Shown here: positions 9,341 through 17,586 of the stretch, in pieces | Layout: each line of letters starts with the position of its first letter | Numbering within the stretch: position 1 is the first letter of the stretch | Source of the DNA: Zoogloea oleivorans | GTDB taxonomy: Bacteria > Pseudomonadota > Gammaproteobacteria > Burkholderiales > Rhodocyclaceae | Length of the DNA stretch: 64,000 nt | Direction of reading: 5' to 3' | Assembly: GCF_008107625.1 (NCBI RefSeq) | Contig: NZ_SDKK01000011.1 | Span: 124,001-188,000 of the forward strand | The notes under the pieces: model-generated | Told to the model about the DNA's origin: nothing | The model's database searches: none | What the model saw: the letters and a program-made list of their open reading frames with translations, nothing else | Position numbers and translations under genes: made by a program

Positions 9341-9604
9341 TCAAATGCCCCTGCCCAGTAATCGAACCACCACGATAGCGGGCTCATGTTCATCTCCTTT
9401 GCAACATACGTCATCAAGGTATTCTTCGGCGGACACGCCGTCGTCGAGCACAGTCACGGTACTTTCGCGCAACGCTCTAACTGCAGCTTGCGCCGACGGC
9501 CCCCCGGAACATGAGAACTTTTCCGCAAGGAAATGAATAAATCGCCCGGCGTTGTTGCGCAACTCACCCTCCCGCGGACACCCGGCCTCCCTGGACAGCG
9601 TCAC
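9341..9604 (-). CDS. Hypothetical 87-residue ORF downstream of the helicase gene
   Basis: An open frame beginning with a GTG 10 bases after the helicase stop codon. It reads as plausible protein (FIHFLAEKF, EEYLDDVCC, EPAIVVVRLLG) but has no Shine-Dalgarno sequence, no recognised domain, and a third-position GC content lower than its neighbours. It may be a degraded remnant. The rest of the stretch 9121-9614 holds only the hairpin at 9210. Confidence 0.25.
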   Translation of the reverse strand: MTLSREAGCPREGELRNNAGRFIHFLAEKFSCSGGPSAQAAVRALRESTVTVLDDGVSAEEYLDDVCCKGDEHEPAIVVVRLLGRGI

Positions 9605-9614
9605 CAGGGCGGGT

Positions 9615-11567
9615 TTAGGTCTTGCTCGGCCAGTACCAGCTCGGAATACCCTTGCGACCGCCGCCGACACCCTGCTTGTAACGGCTGCGCAGGTGTCCAT
9701 CCACGGCGCTGATCCAGGGCGCCAGATGTTCTTCGGCAAGGTCGTAGTCAACGAACAGCTCCGGCAGGCGATACCCAAACCAACGGTAGGCGGCCAGGAG
9801 GCGAACGGTTGTCTCGGCCTCCTCGAGCGACGCTTTCCTCGCCGAGTCGGGCAGGAAGTCCAGCCGGATGCGCTTGCCCTGGTTGGCCGCATAGGCCCAG
9901 CCCCGCCAGACGCCATCGATGGTTTCGTTCTGCGAAGCCATCGGCGCCATCGAGAACACATGTTTGAGCGGCAAGGACAACTTCTTCAGGCGATCCAGTT
10001 GCGCCGCCCTGACCAGTTGCTCGTCCGGCACGAACGGCGTGAAGAAACCATCCCCGCAGTCCGCATGGAGCAGGAACAGGGAAAGCAGCGCTTCGAGCCG
10101 GCTATCCCCTGACATCTCGGCAATCTGTTCCAGGTAGGCTGTGCCGGCGGTAATCTGAAATCCGCTTGGCTCCACCCTCTGCTGGGTAGCCTTCATCAGC
10201 GCAACAACCACCCCATGTTCACTGGGAGTAAGACCAGCCACGACACCTTCTTCATCCCGATGGCCAAAGCGCCCTGCCCGGCCGCCGATCTGCTGCAGCA
10301 GGGACACCGACAGCTCGCCCCGCTTCACCCCATCGTATTTCTGAACGGCAGTGAATACGACGCGCTGAATCGGCAGGTTCAAGCCCATCCCGATGGCATC
10401 GGTGGCAACCAGAACGTCAGCGTCTCCGTCGGCGAAACGGTGCGCTTCCCGCTCGCGGACTTCCGGACTGAGCGCACCGTAGATGCAGGCCACCGACTTC
10501 CCCAGGCCCAGCAGGTCATCACGCAGATTCAATGCATCACGTCGCGAGAACACGATGAAGGCGTCCCCGGGCTTGGCCCGGCGCAGCGCCCCCGCTGGAT
10601 TGCTGGCCAGGGCCTGCCCGACAACCAGTGGATGCTTGCGGGTCTTGTATCGGATCTCCAGCGGCAAGCCCAGGCGGGCCGCCAGTGCCACGATGGCAGA
10701 TTCGGCCGACAAGGCCCCCAGCAGCCACACCTCCCGGGCATTGGCCCCCACCACGCCCTGTGTCCACGCCCAGCCCCGGTCGGGGTCGCTGAGCATCTGG
10801 ATTTCGTCGATGACGGCCACGTCCACTTCGCGGGTCGGGTCGAGCATCTCGATGGTGGACGCCGTTACCCGGCTGCCCTGGACGATACGCCGCTCCTCAC
10901 CCGTGATGAGGGAGGCGCGGACACCGAACTCCTCGTTGAGGCGGGTAAAGGCCTCCAGCGCCAGCAAGCGCAGAGGACCGAGATACACGCCAGACGAGGC
11001 CGTCGCCAGACGTTCAAAGGCGTCATGTGTCTTGCCGCTGTTGGTGGGCCCCAGCACCGCGATCAGCTTGCGGAGGCGGCGGCGTGCCGGGTAGATATCG
11101 GGGTAGTCGGAGAGCTTGACCGAGCGACCAATCTGCTCCGCCAGGTCACGGTGGCGCTGCTTGGCCCGCATGTCGTTCAGGGACTGCGTCAGCCCCTTGC
11201 CCACGCTGGCAAGGTCCATGTCGCCACTCGCCCAGTAGTCGCGCAACGTGCGCAGCTTGGGCTCCAGTTTCTCGGCAGCGCAGGCCTCAAGATAAGCCCC
11301 GATCTCGGCGATAGCGGATTCGAGTGCTTGCTCCAGCTTTGCCCCGTGCGTCTTCAGCAGAGCCTGCTCGGCGGCATTGCGTGCATCGTCGGTGAACCGG
11401 CGCCATTGCAGCTGCTGGCCCAGGCAACTCTCCGGGATGTAGCCGAGAATCCTGAACGCCTCACCCAGCAAGGTCACCCGACGGCCTGCCGTGAGCCACA
11501 CCCTGTTGCTGCTGAGCGTTCTTGTTATGCGTAGGTCCGTCGCCGGACAGGTAGCCTGAGCGTCCAT
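9615..11567 (-). CDS. SUV3-like superfamily 2 RNA/DNA helicase
   Basis: A 650-residue DExH/D helicase resembling mitochondrial SUV3 (SUPV3L1). Visible are Walker A GPTNSGKT (residues about 173-180), motif Ia GPLRLLALEAF, ITGEER, motif II as DEIQ, motif III-like LLGALSAESAI, motif V VATDAIGMGLNLP, and motif VI QIGGRAGRFG. The C-terminal part (LHADCGDGFFTPF, then LAAYRWFGYRLPELF) matches the SUV3 C-terminal region. SUV3 unwinds RNA in the mitochondrial degradosome; the role of bacterial homologues is not settled. Start chosen at the ATG at 11567 (AGGA five bases upstream) rather than an in-frame TTG at 11603. About 170 residues precede the helicase core and are not recognised. Confidence 0.85.
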   Translation of the reverse strand: MDAQATCPATDLRITRTLSSNRVWLTAGRRVTLLGEAFRILGYIPESCLGQQLQWRRFTDDARNAAEQALLKTHGAKLEQALESAIAEIGAYLEACAAEKLEPKLRTLRDYWASGDMDLASVGKGLTQSLNDMRAKQRHRDLAEQIGRSVKLSDYPDIYPARRRLRKLIAVLGPTNSGKTHDAFERLATASSGVYLGPLRLLALEAFTRLNEEFGVRASLITGEERRIVQGSRVTASTIEMLDPTREVDVAVIDEIQMLSDPDRGWAWTQGVVGANAREVWLLGALSAESAIVALAARLGLPLEIRYKTRKHPLVVGQALASNPAGALRRAKPGDAFIVFSRRDALNLRDDLLGLGKSVACIYGALSPEVREREAHRFADGDADVLVATDAIGMGLNLPIQRVVFTAVQKYDGVKRGELSVSLLQQIGGRAGRFGHRDEEGVVAGLTPSEHGVVVALMKATQQRVEPSGFQITAGTAYLEQIAEMSGDSRLEALLSLFLLHADCGDGFFTPFVPDEQLVRAAQLDRLKKLSLPLKHVFSMAPMASQNETIDGVWRGWAYAANQGKRIRLDFLPDSARKASLEEAETTVRLLAAYRWFGYRLPELFVDYDLAEEHLAPWISAVDGHLRSRYKQGVGGGRKGIPSWYWPSKT

Positions 11568-11612
11568 GTAAGTCCTGGAAGTGATACGTATGGCGAGCCT
11601 CAAACCAGCCGG

Positions 11613-11984
11613 CTAGCTCTGTTGTCGCGATCTGCGCTTTAACCAGCCGGTGATTTCATACAGTTCATCGTCGTCATGAATCTGCTCAGCGAAGGCATCA
11701 CAGGCCAGCGCATCAACCAGAACGCGCTCCGCAAGCGCCAGAAAGTCAGACAGCTTCTCGGCGTCATGCATGTGCAGCACGGCAATCCTGAAGGCCAGCC
11801 TGCTCGGCACGCAGTACCAGATGTCGTAATAAAGATCGATGAGCCCGGCACAGGGAACCACAGGCAGCCATTCCGCCAGCTGGGGAATGAATTCAGGGTC
11901 TGGTCCATAGCTGATGAGCCTGTCCAGCTCAGCCCGGACATCAGCGATTTGAGAATCCAGCCAGGCGGCGGTAGAAGCGGTCAT
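11613..11984 (-). CDS. Hypothetical conserved-looking protein
   Basis: A 123-residue acidic protein ([20 protein letters not shown] at the N-terminus; LKRRSRQQS at the C-terminus). It looks mostly helical and has no recognised domain, signal peptide or membrane segment. I start at the ATG at 11984; the frame stays open upstream only because it runs backwards through the tRNA gene. It lies 45 bp upstream of the helicase start on the same strand and may be co-transcribed with it. Confidence 0.6.
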   Translation of the reverse strand: MTASTAAWLDSQIADVRAELDRLISYGPDPEFIPQLAEWLPVVPCAGLIDLYYDIWYCVPSRLAFRIAVLHMHDAEKLSDFLALAERVLVDALACDAFAEQIHDDDELYEITGWLKRRSRQQS

Positions 11985-12050
11985 GGCGAGTAGTGTGTTG
12001 TGCTCAGCCGGGCTGGGCAACTCTTGGTCGCGGCTTTCGGACGCTGAAAA

Positions 12051-12084
12051 GCAAAAAGCCAACTCCGAAGAGCTGGCTTTTTGC
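12051..12084 (-). terminator. Terminator of the tRNA-Pro gene
   Basis: A 15-bp stem with one mismatch (GCAAAAAGCCA.CTC / GAG.TGGCTTTTTGC) and loop CGAA. On the minus strand the distal arm supplies the T-run. It begins 11 bases after the tRNA 3' end. Confidence 0.8.
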
Positions 12085-12094
12085 TTGTTTCTTT

Positions 12095-12172
<78 letters not shown>

Positions 12173-12182
12173 CAAGCTGCGC

Positions 12183-12211
12183 ATTATAGACACCTATTTA
12201 GCTTTTGCCAA
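12183..12211 (-). promoter_or_regulatory. Sigma-70 promoter of the tRNA-Pro gene
   Basis: On the minus strand, TTGGCA (-35) and a perfect TATAAT (-10) are separated by 17 bases. The -10 box ends 11 bases before the mature tRNA 5' end. A GC-rich discriminator (GCGCAGC) follows, as in stringently controlled stable-RNA promoters. Confidence 0.85.
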
Positions 12212-12227
12212 GCCCTACTTCAAAACT

Positions 12228-13175
12228 TCATGCTGTAGTGGGGATCAGGAAGTCATCCGAGATGCGGCAGCCCAGGTCGAAGATGCGATCGCGGAAGTCT
12301 TCCAGATACTTGCGGAAGCCGCCCTCGAAGATACTTTCGATGCGTCCAAAGTGCAGATGCGATTCGAGTTCGCCGGCCAGGCGCTCGGTTTCCGCCGAAC
12401 GCACATTGGAAAGGCGGGTCAGGTTGGAATAGACCTCCTTCATGCTGCGCGCCAGTGAACGCGGCATGTCCGCACGCAGGACAAGCAGTTCTGCGACACG
12501 CAAGGGCGTGATCTGATCACGGTAGACCCGGCGATAGACCTCGAAAGCCGATACCGAGTGAAGCAGCGCGCTCCACTGGTAGTAATCGGCGGTATGGACG
12601 TCTTCTTCCGCTCCCGGCAGCAGGTTGAGGTACTTCACTTCAAGGATGCGCGCGGTGTTGTCGGCACGCTCCAGGAAGGTTCCGAGCCGGATGAAGCGCA
12701 GGGACTCGTCCTGCAGCATGGTACCGATGGTGACCCCGCGCGACAGATGCGAACGGTACTTGACCCATTCGAAGAAGGCACCCGGGCCGCTCTCCATCAT
12801 CTTGGCCAGCGTGAAGTCACGCATCTTCAGCCAGGTTTCGTTGGAGGTTTCCCACAACTCGGAAGTCAGGGTGCCACGGACGGCATGGGCGTTCTCGCGG
12901 GTGGCGCGCAGGCAGCGGAAGATGCTGCCCGGGTTCTCCCGGTCAAAAATCATGAAATCGAGCACGGCCTCGGGGGTGATGGCCTCATGACGAACATGGA
13001 AAGCATCTTCCAGTTCCATGATCTTCAGCATGCCGCCCCACATGAGCTCCACTTCGGCTTCGCTCTGCGGCAGCAGCGACAGGCGGTAGGTGACATCGAG
13101 AATACGCGCGGTGTTCTCGGCGCGCTCCATGTAGCGCGCCATCCAGAAAAGATGGTCAGCAGTGCGACTCAGCAT
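12228..13175 (-). CDS. Alpha-E domain protein (DUF403)
   Basis: A 315-residue, mostly helical protein starting [26 protein letters not shown], the signature of the alpha-E family. The same motif returns near the middle as [20 protein letters not shown]. Function is unknown; in many genomes these genes sit beside a circularly permuted ATP-grasp gene and a transglutaminase, and a peptide-ligation or modification pathway has been proposed. Here the ATP-grasp gene is one base upstream on the same strand. A transglutaminase-like gene occurs separately at 27551-28456. Confidence 0.92.
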   Translation of the reverse strand: MLSRTADHLFWMARYMERAENTARILDVTYRLSLLPQSEAEVELMWGGMLKIMELEDAFHVRHEAITPEAVLDFMIFDRENPGSIFRCLRATRENAHAVRGTLTSELWETSNETWLKMRDFTLAKMMESGPGAFFEWVKYRSHLSRGVTIGTMLQDESLRFIRLGTFLERADNTARILEVKYLNLLPGAEEDVHTADYYQWSALLHSVSAFEVYRRVYRDQITPLRVAELLVLRADMPRSLARSMKEVYSNLTRLSNVRSAETERLAGELESHLHFGRIESIFEGGFRKYLEDFRDRIFDLGCRISDDFLIPTTA

Positions 13176-13176
13176 G

Positions 13177-14595
13177 TCAGGCCTCCAGTACCCATGTGTC
13201 TTTGGTGCCGCCGCCTTGCGACGAGTTCACCACCAGCGATCCGTCGCGCAGGGCCACGCGGGTCAGGCCCCCCGGAACCATTTGCACTTCGGTGCCCGAG
13301 AGCACGAAGGGACGCAGATCCAGGTGGCGCGGCGCGACCCCGCTTTCGACGAAAGTCGGACAATTCGAAAGGGCCAGCGTGGGCTGGGCGATGTATTTTT
13401 CAGGGTTGGCAACCAGGTACTTGCGGAAGGTTTCGATCTCTTCCTTGGTAGAAGCCGGGCCGACCAGCATGCCGTAGCCACCGGCACCGTGCACTTCCTT
13501 CACAACCAGCTCCGGCAGGTGGGCCAGGGTGTAGGCCAGATCTTCCGGTTTGCGGCACATGTAGGTGGGCACGTTGTTGAGAATCGGCTCCTCGCCCAGG
13601 TAGAAGCGGATCATTTCCGGCACGTACGGGTAGATCGACTTGTCGTCGGCCACGCCGGTTCCGATGGCGTTCGACAGGGTCACCCGTCCGGCACGGTAAG
13701 CCCGCAGCAGGCCCGGCACGCCGATCATCGAATCCTTGCGGAAGGCTTCCGGATCGAGGAAGTCGTCGTCGACGCGGCGGTAGATCACATCCACGCGGCG
13801 CGGGCCCTGGGTGGTGCGCATGAAGACCTGGTCGTCACGCACGAAGAGGTCCTGCCCTTCGACCAGTTCGACACCCATCTGCTGGGCCAGGAAGGCATGC
13901 TCGAAGTAGGCGCTGTTGTAGGCACCCGGCGTCATCACCACCACGGTCGGGTCGGTCACGCCTACCGGCGCAACGCTGCGCAGGGTATGCAGCAGCATGT
14001 CCGGATAGTGCTCGACCGGCGCAATGCGATGGCGGGCGAAAAGCTCCGGAAAGAGCCGCATCATCATGCGACGGTCTTCCAGCATGTAGGAGACACCCGA
14101 CGGCACGCGCAGGTTGTCTTCCAGCACGTAGAACTCGCCCGCCCCGGCGCGCACCACGTCCACACCGGCGATATGGGCGTAGATGTCGCAGGGGACGTTC
14201 ACACCCTGCATCTCCGGCCGGTACTGGGCGTTGTTGAGCACCTGGTCGGCGGGAATGTGCCCGGCCTTGAGGATTTCCTGATCGTGGTAGATATCGTGGA
14301 TGAAGGCGTTCAGGGCCTTGACGCGCTGGCGCAGGCCGGCCTCCAGGTCCGACCACTCCTTGGCGGGAATGATGCGCGGGATGATGTCGAAGGGGATCAG
14401 ACGCTCGGTGCCCGACTCCTCACCGTACACCGCAAAGGTGATGCCGAAACGATGGAAGAGGGAATCGGCTTCCGCGCGCTTGCGCGCAATGCGTTCTGCC
14501 GGAGTTTCGCTCAGCCACGCAGCGTAGGCCGCGTAATGCGCACGGACACTCCCGTCGTCCGCAGTCATTTCATTGAAGAATTTTGTGATGGCCAT
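13177..14595 (-). CDS. Circularly permuted ATP-grasp protein
   Basis: A 472-residue member of the circularly permuted type 2 ATP-grasp family (formerly DUF404/DUF407). Characteristic segments are FDIIPRIIPAKEWSDLEAGLRQRVKALNAFI, DIYHDQEILKAG, EFYVLEDNLRVPSGVSYMLEDR, RRVDVIYRRVDDDFLDP, VVKEVHGAGGYGML and the C-terminal GGLTRVALRDGSLVVNSSQGG. ATP-grasp enzymes ligate a carboxylate to an amine or thiol through an acylphosphate; the substrate here is unknown. I start at MAITKFFNEM (14595); the 52 residues encoded upstream do not match the family. It should be translated with the alpha-E gene, one base downstream. Confidence 0.92.
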   Translation of the reverse strand: MAITKFFNEMTADDGSVRAHYAAYAAWLSETPAERIARKRAEADSLFHRFGITFAVYGEESGTERLIPFDIIPRIIPAKEWSDLEAGLRQRVKALNAFIHDIYHDQEILKAGHIPADQVLNNAQYRPEMQGVNVPCDIYAHIAGVDVVRAGAGEFYVLEDNLRVPSGVSYMLEDRRMMMRLFPELFARHRIAPVEHYPDMLLHTLRSVAPVGVTDPTVVVMTPGAYNSAYFEHAFLAQQMGVELVEGQDLFVRDDQVFMRTTQGPRRVDVIYRRVDDDFLDPEAFRKDSMIGVPGLLRAYRAGRVTLSNAIGTGVADDKSIYPYVPEMIRFYLGEEPILNNVPTYMCRKPEDLAYTLAHLPELVVKEVHGAGGYGMLVGPASTKEEIETFRKYLVANPEKYIAQPTLALSNCPTFVESGVAPRHLDLRPFVLSGTEVQMVPGGLTRVALRDGSLVVNSSQGGGTKDTWVLEA

Positions 14596-14966
14596 TAGCG
14601 CTCGCCTATTGTGTTGTGAAGCGGAGATACCACTTTGTGTGTAGCTAGAAGCATGCCAATCAAAAAACCATTCTAAACAGAAGACTTTACGGCCCCTGGA
14701 CAATACACCGCACCAAGACGGTGCCGTTGCACTGTCTTGGTGAATCAGCATCGCAACAAATCGGTGCGTGAACCGCCGGCAGTGGCGTCCCCCAACAACG
14801 TTTGTGACAAGAGCAAGAACAACGCATCAACATCATCCCGCAACGGACGTTTTTCACGCGAATGCCAACAGATTTTTTTAATCTACGCCTTTAGTAATAG
14901 GCTGAGCAGCTACAATCTGGCTCGCCCGATTACGTACGTCTATCAGCACGAAAACAGGATTCACCC
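14596..14966. other. 371-bp intergenic region with a large hairpin
   Basis: Divergent promoter region between the ATP-grasp operon (minus) and the TonB receptor gene (plus). It contains an inverted repeat at 14711-14742 (14-bp arms with one G/T position, loop CGTT) with no T-run, and an AT-rich stretch with AGATT/AATCT arms near 14871. No ORF in it looks real. Confidence 0.7.
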
Positions 14967-16955
14967 ATGCCGAAGCCACTCCTCCGGCCCGCCTGTTGCA
15001 TTGGCGGCCTGCTGCCCCTCGTTCTCTGCCTTGCCGCCACCCCGGCCAGCGCCGCTGACAACCTGAGCACGCTCAAGCAGATGAGCCTCGACGAGCTGGC
15101 CGACCTGCGGGTCAGCATCGCCACCCATCGTACCGAGCGCCTGGAAGACACCGCCGCCGCCGTCTTCGTGCTGACCGCGGAAGATATCCGGCGTGCCGGA
15201 GCAACCACCCTGCCGGAACTGCTGCGCACAGTGCCGGGCCTCAACGTGGCGCGGATCAGCGCCACCGAATGGGCCGTGAGCGCGCGGGGCTTCAACAACC
15301 AGTTCGCCAACAAGCTGCTCGTGATGGTGGATGGACGCAGCGTCTATACGCCCTTCTTCTCGGGGGTATTGTGGGATGAACTCAACATCGTCATGCAGGA
15401 TATCGAACGCATCGAGGTCGTCCGCGGCCCCGGCGGCTCGACCTGGGGCGCCAATGCAGTAAACGGCGTGATCAATATCCTCACCCGCCACGCCGAAGAT
15501 ACCCAGGGTAGTCAGGTCAGCGTGGTGGCTGGCCCACTGCAGTCCGAACTGGTGGCCCGCAACGGCTTCAAGGCTGGCGAAGCCGGCTTCGCACGCGTAT
15601 GGGCCAAGGCTCACCAGCAGGACCGGCTGCACATGCCGGCTGACGGTGACACCGCCGACACCCGCTGGCGCGGCGGCCGGGCCGGCTTCCGCGGCGACTG
15701 GGATCTGGGCAGCTCGACCCTGATGCTCGAAGGCGAGACCTTCCGCGAAATGAAACCCGATGAGCGGGAATACTCGGGCGCCCACCTCCTCGGTCAGTGG
15801 GCCCGTACGGCCGGCGATTCCCGCGACGAACTGCGTGGCTACTTCAACCGCTTCACCCTCGACCGCTGGGCCGTGATGGGCAACGGCGCCAAGGCCCAGC
15901 TCGACACCTTCGACCTGAGCTATCGCCATCTGTTTGCCGAGTGGGGTATGCACAGCCTGATTGCCGGTGCCGGCTACCGGAGCGTCAACAGCGAAGCACA
16001 GATGGTCCCGCCGTCTGCCGTAACCCGCGCCAACCGCACGGATCAACTCCTCAGTGCCTTTGCCGAAGACACCCTGTCGCTGGCCGAGCGCCTCAAGCTG
16101 ACTCTCGGCGTGAAAGTCGAAGACAACGATTACACAGGCATCGAATGGCAGCCCTCCGCACGTCTGCGCTGGACCCTCGGCACCGGCGGCACCCTGTGGG
16201 CATCGGTGGCCCGGGCGGTACGCACGCCATCCATCATCGAAGACAGCGCCCGCTTCATCTCCTTCGTTGCCCCCAGCCGGCTCACCGGTGGCCTGCCAAT
16301 GTCGGTCACCTCAAACGGCAGTGCACAGCTCAACGCCGAAAAACTTACCGCCTACGAAATGGGCTACCGCATCCAGCTGACCCCAAAACTCAGCGTGGAC
16401 GCCACTGTTTTCCTCAATGATTACGACCGCCTGGTGACTGTCGACATGATCGGCCGACCAAACCTGGTTCCCACCCCGACCCCATCCCTCAGCTGGAACG
16501 CCGTCACCGGCAACCAGCTACAGGGCCAGGCCCACGGCTTCGAACTGGCCGCCGACTATCGCCCCGCAGAAACCTGGCGCCTGCAGGCCTCCTACGCCTA
16601 CCTCGATCTGAACCTCAAAGCCCGACCCGGCAACAGCGAGATCTCCCCCCTGCGGGCCGAGGGCGAATCCCCCCGTCACCAGGCCAGCCTGATCTCCCGT
16701 CATGACCTGCGCCACGACCTGGAGCTCGACCTGCAGGCCCGCTACGTCAGCGCCCTCACCACCTACACCATCCCAGACTACCTCACCGCCGACCTGCGCC
16801 TGGGCTGGCGCGCCACCAGCCGCCTCGACCTGGCCCTCAACGGCCGCAACCTGATCGGCCCGGCCCGCAAGGAATTCGGCACCAACATCGTCAATGCCAG
16901 CGATGCCTACCTCATTCCGCGCGAATACTACCTAACCGCAAACCTGCGTTTCTGA
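14967..16955 (+). CDS. TonB-dependent outer-membrane receptor
   Basis: A 662-residue protein with a signal peptide ending PASA, a plug domain and a 22-stranded-type beta-barrel ending in Phe (YYLTANLRF). Plug motifs include VFVLTAEDIRRAGATTLPELLRTVPGLNV, SARGFNNQFANKLLVMVDGRSVY, IERIEVVRGPGG and NAVNGVINILTR. After the signal the sequence reads LSTLKQMSLDELADLRVSIATHRTERLEDTAAAV, which resembles receptors paired with YfiR-type proteins. The ligand is unknown; no iron-uptake genes are next to it. A YfiR-like gene and a hybrid kinase follow directly on the same strand (gap 43 bp). Confidence 0.93.
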   Translation: MPKPLLRPACCIGGLLPLVLCLAATPASAADNLSTLKQMSLDELADLRVSIATHRTERLEDTAAAVFVLTAEDIRRAGATTLPELLRTVPGLNVARISATEWAVSARGFNNQFANKLLVMVDGRSVYTPFFSGVLWDELNIVMQDIERIEVVRGPGGSTWGANAVNGVINILTRHAEDTQGSQVSVVAGPLQSELVARNGFKAGEAGFARVWAKAHQQDRLHMPADGDTADTRWRGGRAGFRGDWDLGSSTLMLEGETFREMKPDEREYSGAHLLGQWARTAGDSRDELRGYFNRFTLDRWAVMGNGAKAQLDTFDLSYRHLFAEWGMHSLIAGAGYRSVNSEAQMVPPSAVTRANRTDQLLSAFAEDTLSLAERLKLTLGVKVEDNDYTGIEWQPSARLRWTLGTGGTLWASVARAVRTPSIIEDSARFISFVAPSRLTGGLPMSVTSNGSAQLNAEKLTAYEMGYRIQLTPKLSVDATVFLNDYDRLVTVDMIGRPNLVPTPTPSLSWNAVTGNQLQGQAHGFELAADYRPAETWRLQASYAYLDLNLKARPGNSEISPLRAEGESPRHQASLISRHDLRHDLELDLQARYVSALTTYTIPDYLTADLRLGWRATSRLDLALNGRNLIGPARKEFGTNIVNASDAYLIPREYYLTANLRF

Positions 16956-16998
16956 TCGCCCACATCATTTTGCGTTTCGTCGACCATCCCCTCAAGCC

Positions 16999-17586
16999 GT
17001 GCGAATACCTATAATGGGCTTCCGGCTTTGGCTTGCCCCGCTGATTGCGGTGCTGGCGGTGCTCGCCCATGCCGCGGGGCCAGATCCGGACGCAACCACC
17101 TTCGCCGAAAACGACGTAAAGGCGGCCTTCATCTATAACTTTGTCCATTTCGTGCGCTGGCCCGACACGACAACCCACAAACCCGGCGACCCTTTCCGTT
17201 ACTGCGTGCTCGACGACACCCTCGCCCCCCTGCTCGCCAAAGCCCTTGCCGGCGAATCCGTGGATGGTCATGCACTCATCGTCATGCGCCAGCCCGAGCT
17301 GCGCAATGTGCATGAATGCCAGATTCTCTATCTCGGTGAACAAGCCACACTGGGCGGCCTGAGCCAGACCGAACTGCTGCGCCGGATCGCCAGCCAGCCC
17401 ATTCTGACGGTCAGTGACCAGAGCAACTTCACGGCCCGGGGCGGCATGATCGCGCTGATCAGAAAGCGCGGGCGCATCCACCCGGTCATCAACACCGATG
17501 CCACCGACCGCACCGAACTGAGAGTCAGCGCCAAGCTCCTCAACCTGGCCACCCTTGTCCGGGACAGCAAGGGAGCGGCACAGTGA
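16999..17586 (+). CDS. YfiR-family (DUF4154) periplasmic protein
   Basis: A 195-residue protein with a Sec signal (GFRLWLAPLIAVLAVLAHAA) and the DUF4154 core: ENDVKAAFIYNFVHFVRWPD, RYCVLDDT, HECQILYLGE, ILTVSDQSNFTARGGMIALI and LRVSAKLLNLATLV. YfiR in Pseudomonas is a periplasmic inhibitor of the diguanylate cyclase YfiN. Here the partner gene, overlapping by four bases (GTGA), is a histidine kinase instead. The annotated start is a GTG; an ATG five codons later (17014) is equally possible and neither has a good Shine-Dalgarno sequence. Two cysteines (RYC and HEC) lie in the mature protein. Confidence 0.85.
   Translation: MRIPIMGFRLWLAPLIAVLAVLAHAAGPDPDATTFAENDVKAAFIYNFVHFVRWPDTTTHKPGDPFRYCVLDDTLAPLLAKALAGESVDGHALIVMRQPELRNVHECQILYLGEQATLGGLSQTELLRRIASQPILTVSDQSNFTARGGMIALIRKRGRIHPVINTDATDRTELRVSAKLLNLATLVRDSKGAAQ

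Noticed and set aside
10215-11534. 439-residue plus-strand frame over the helicase gene
   Set aside because: Antisense to the helicase, whose motifs are complete.
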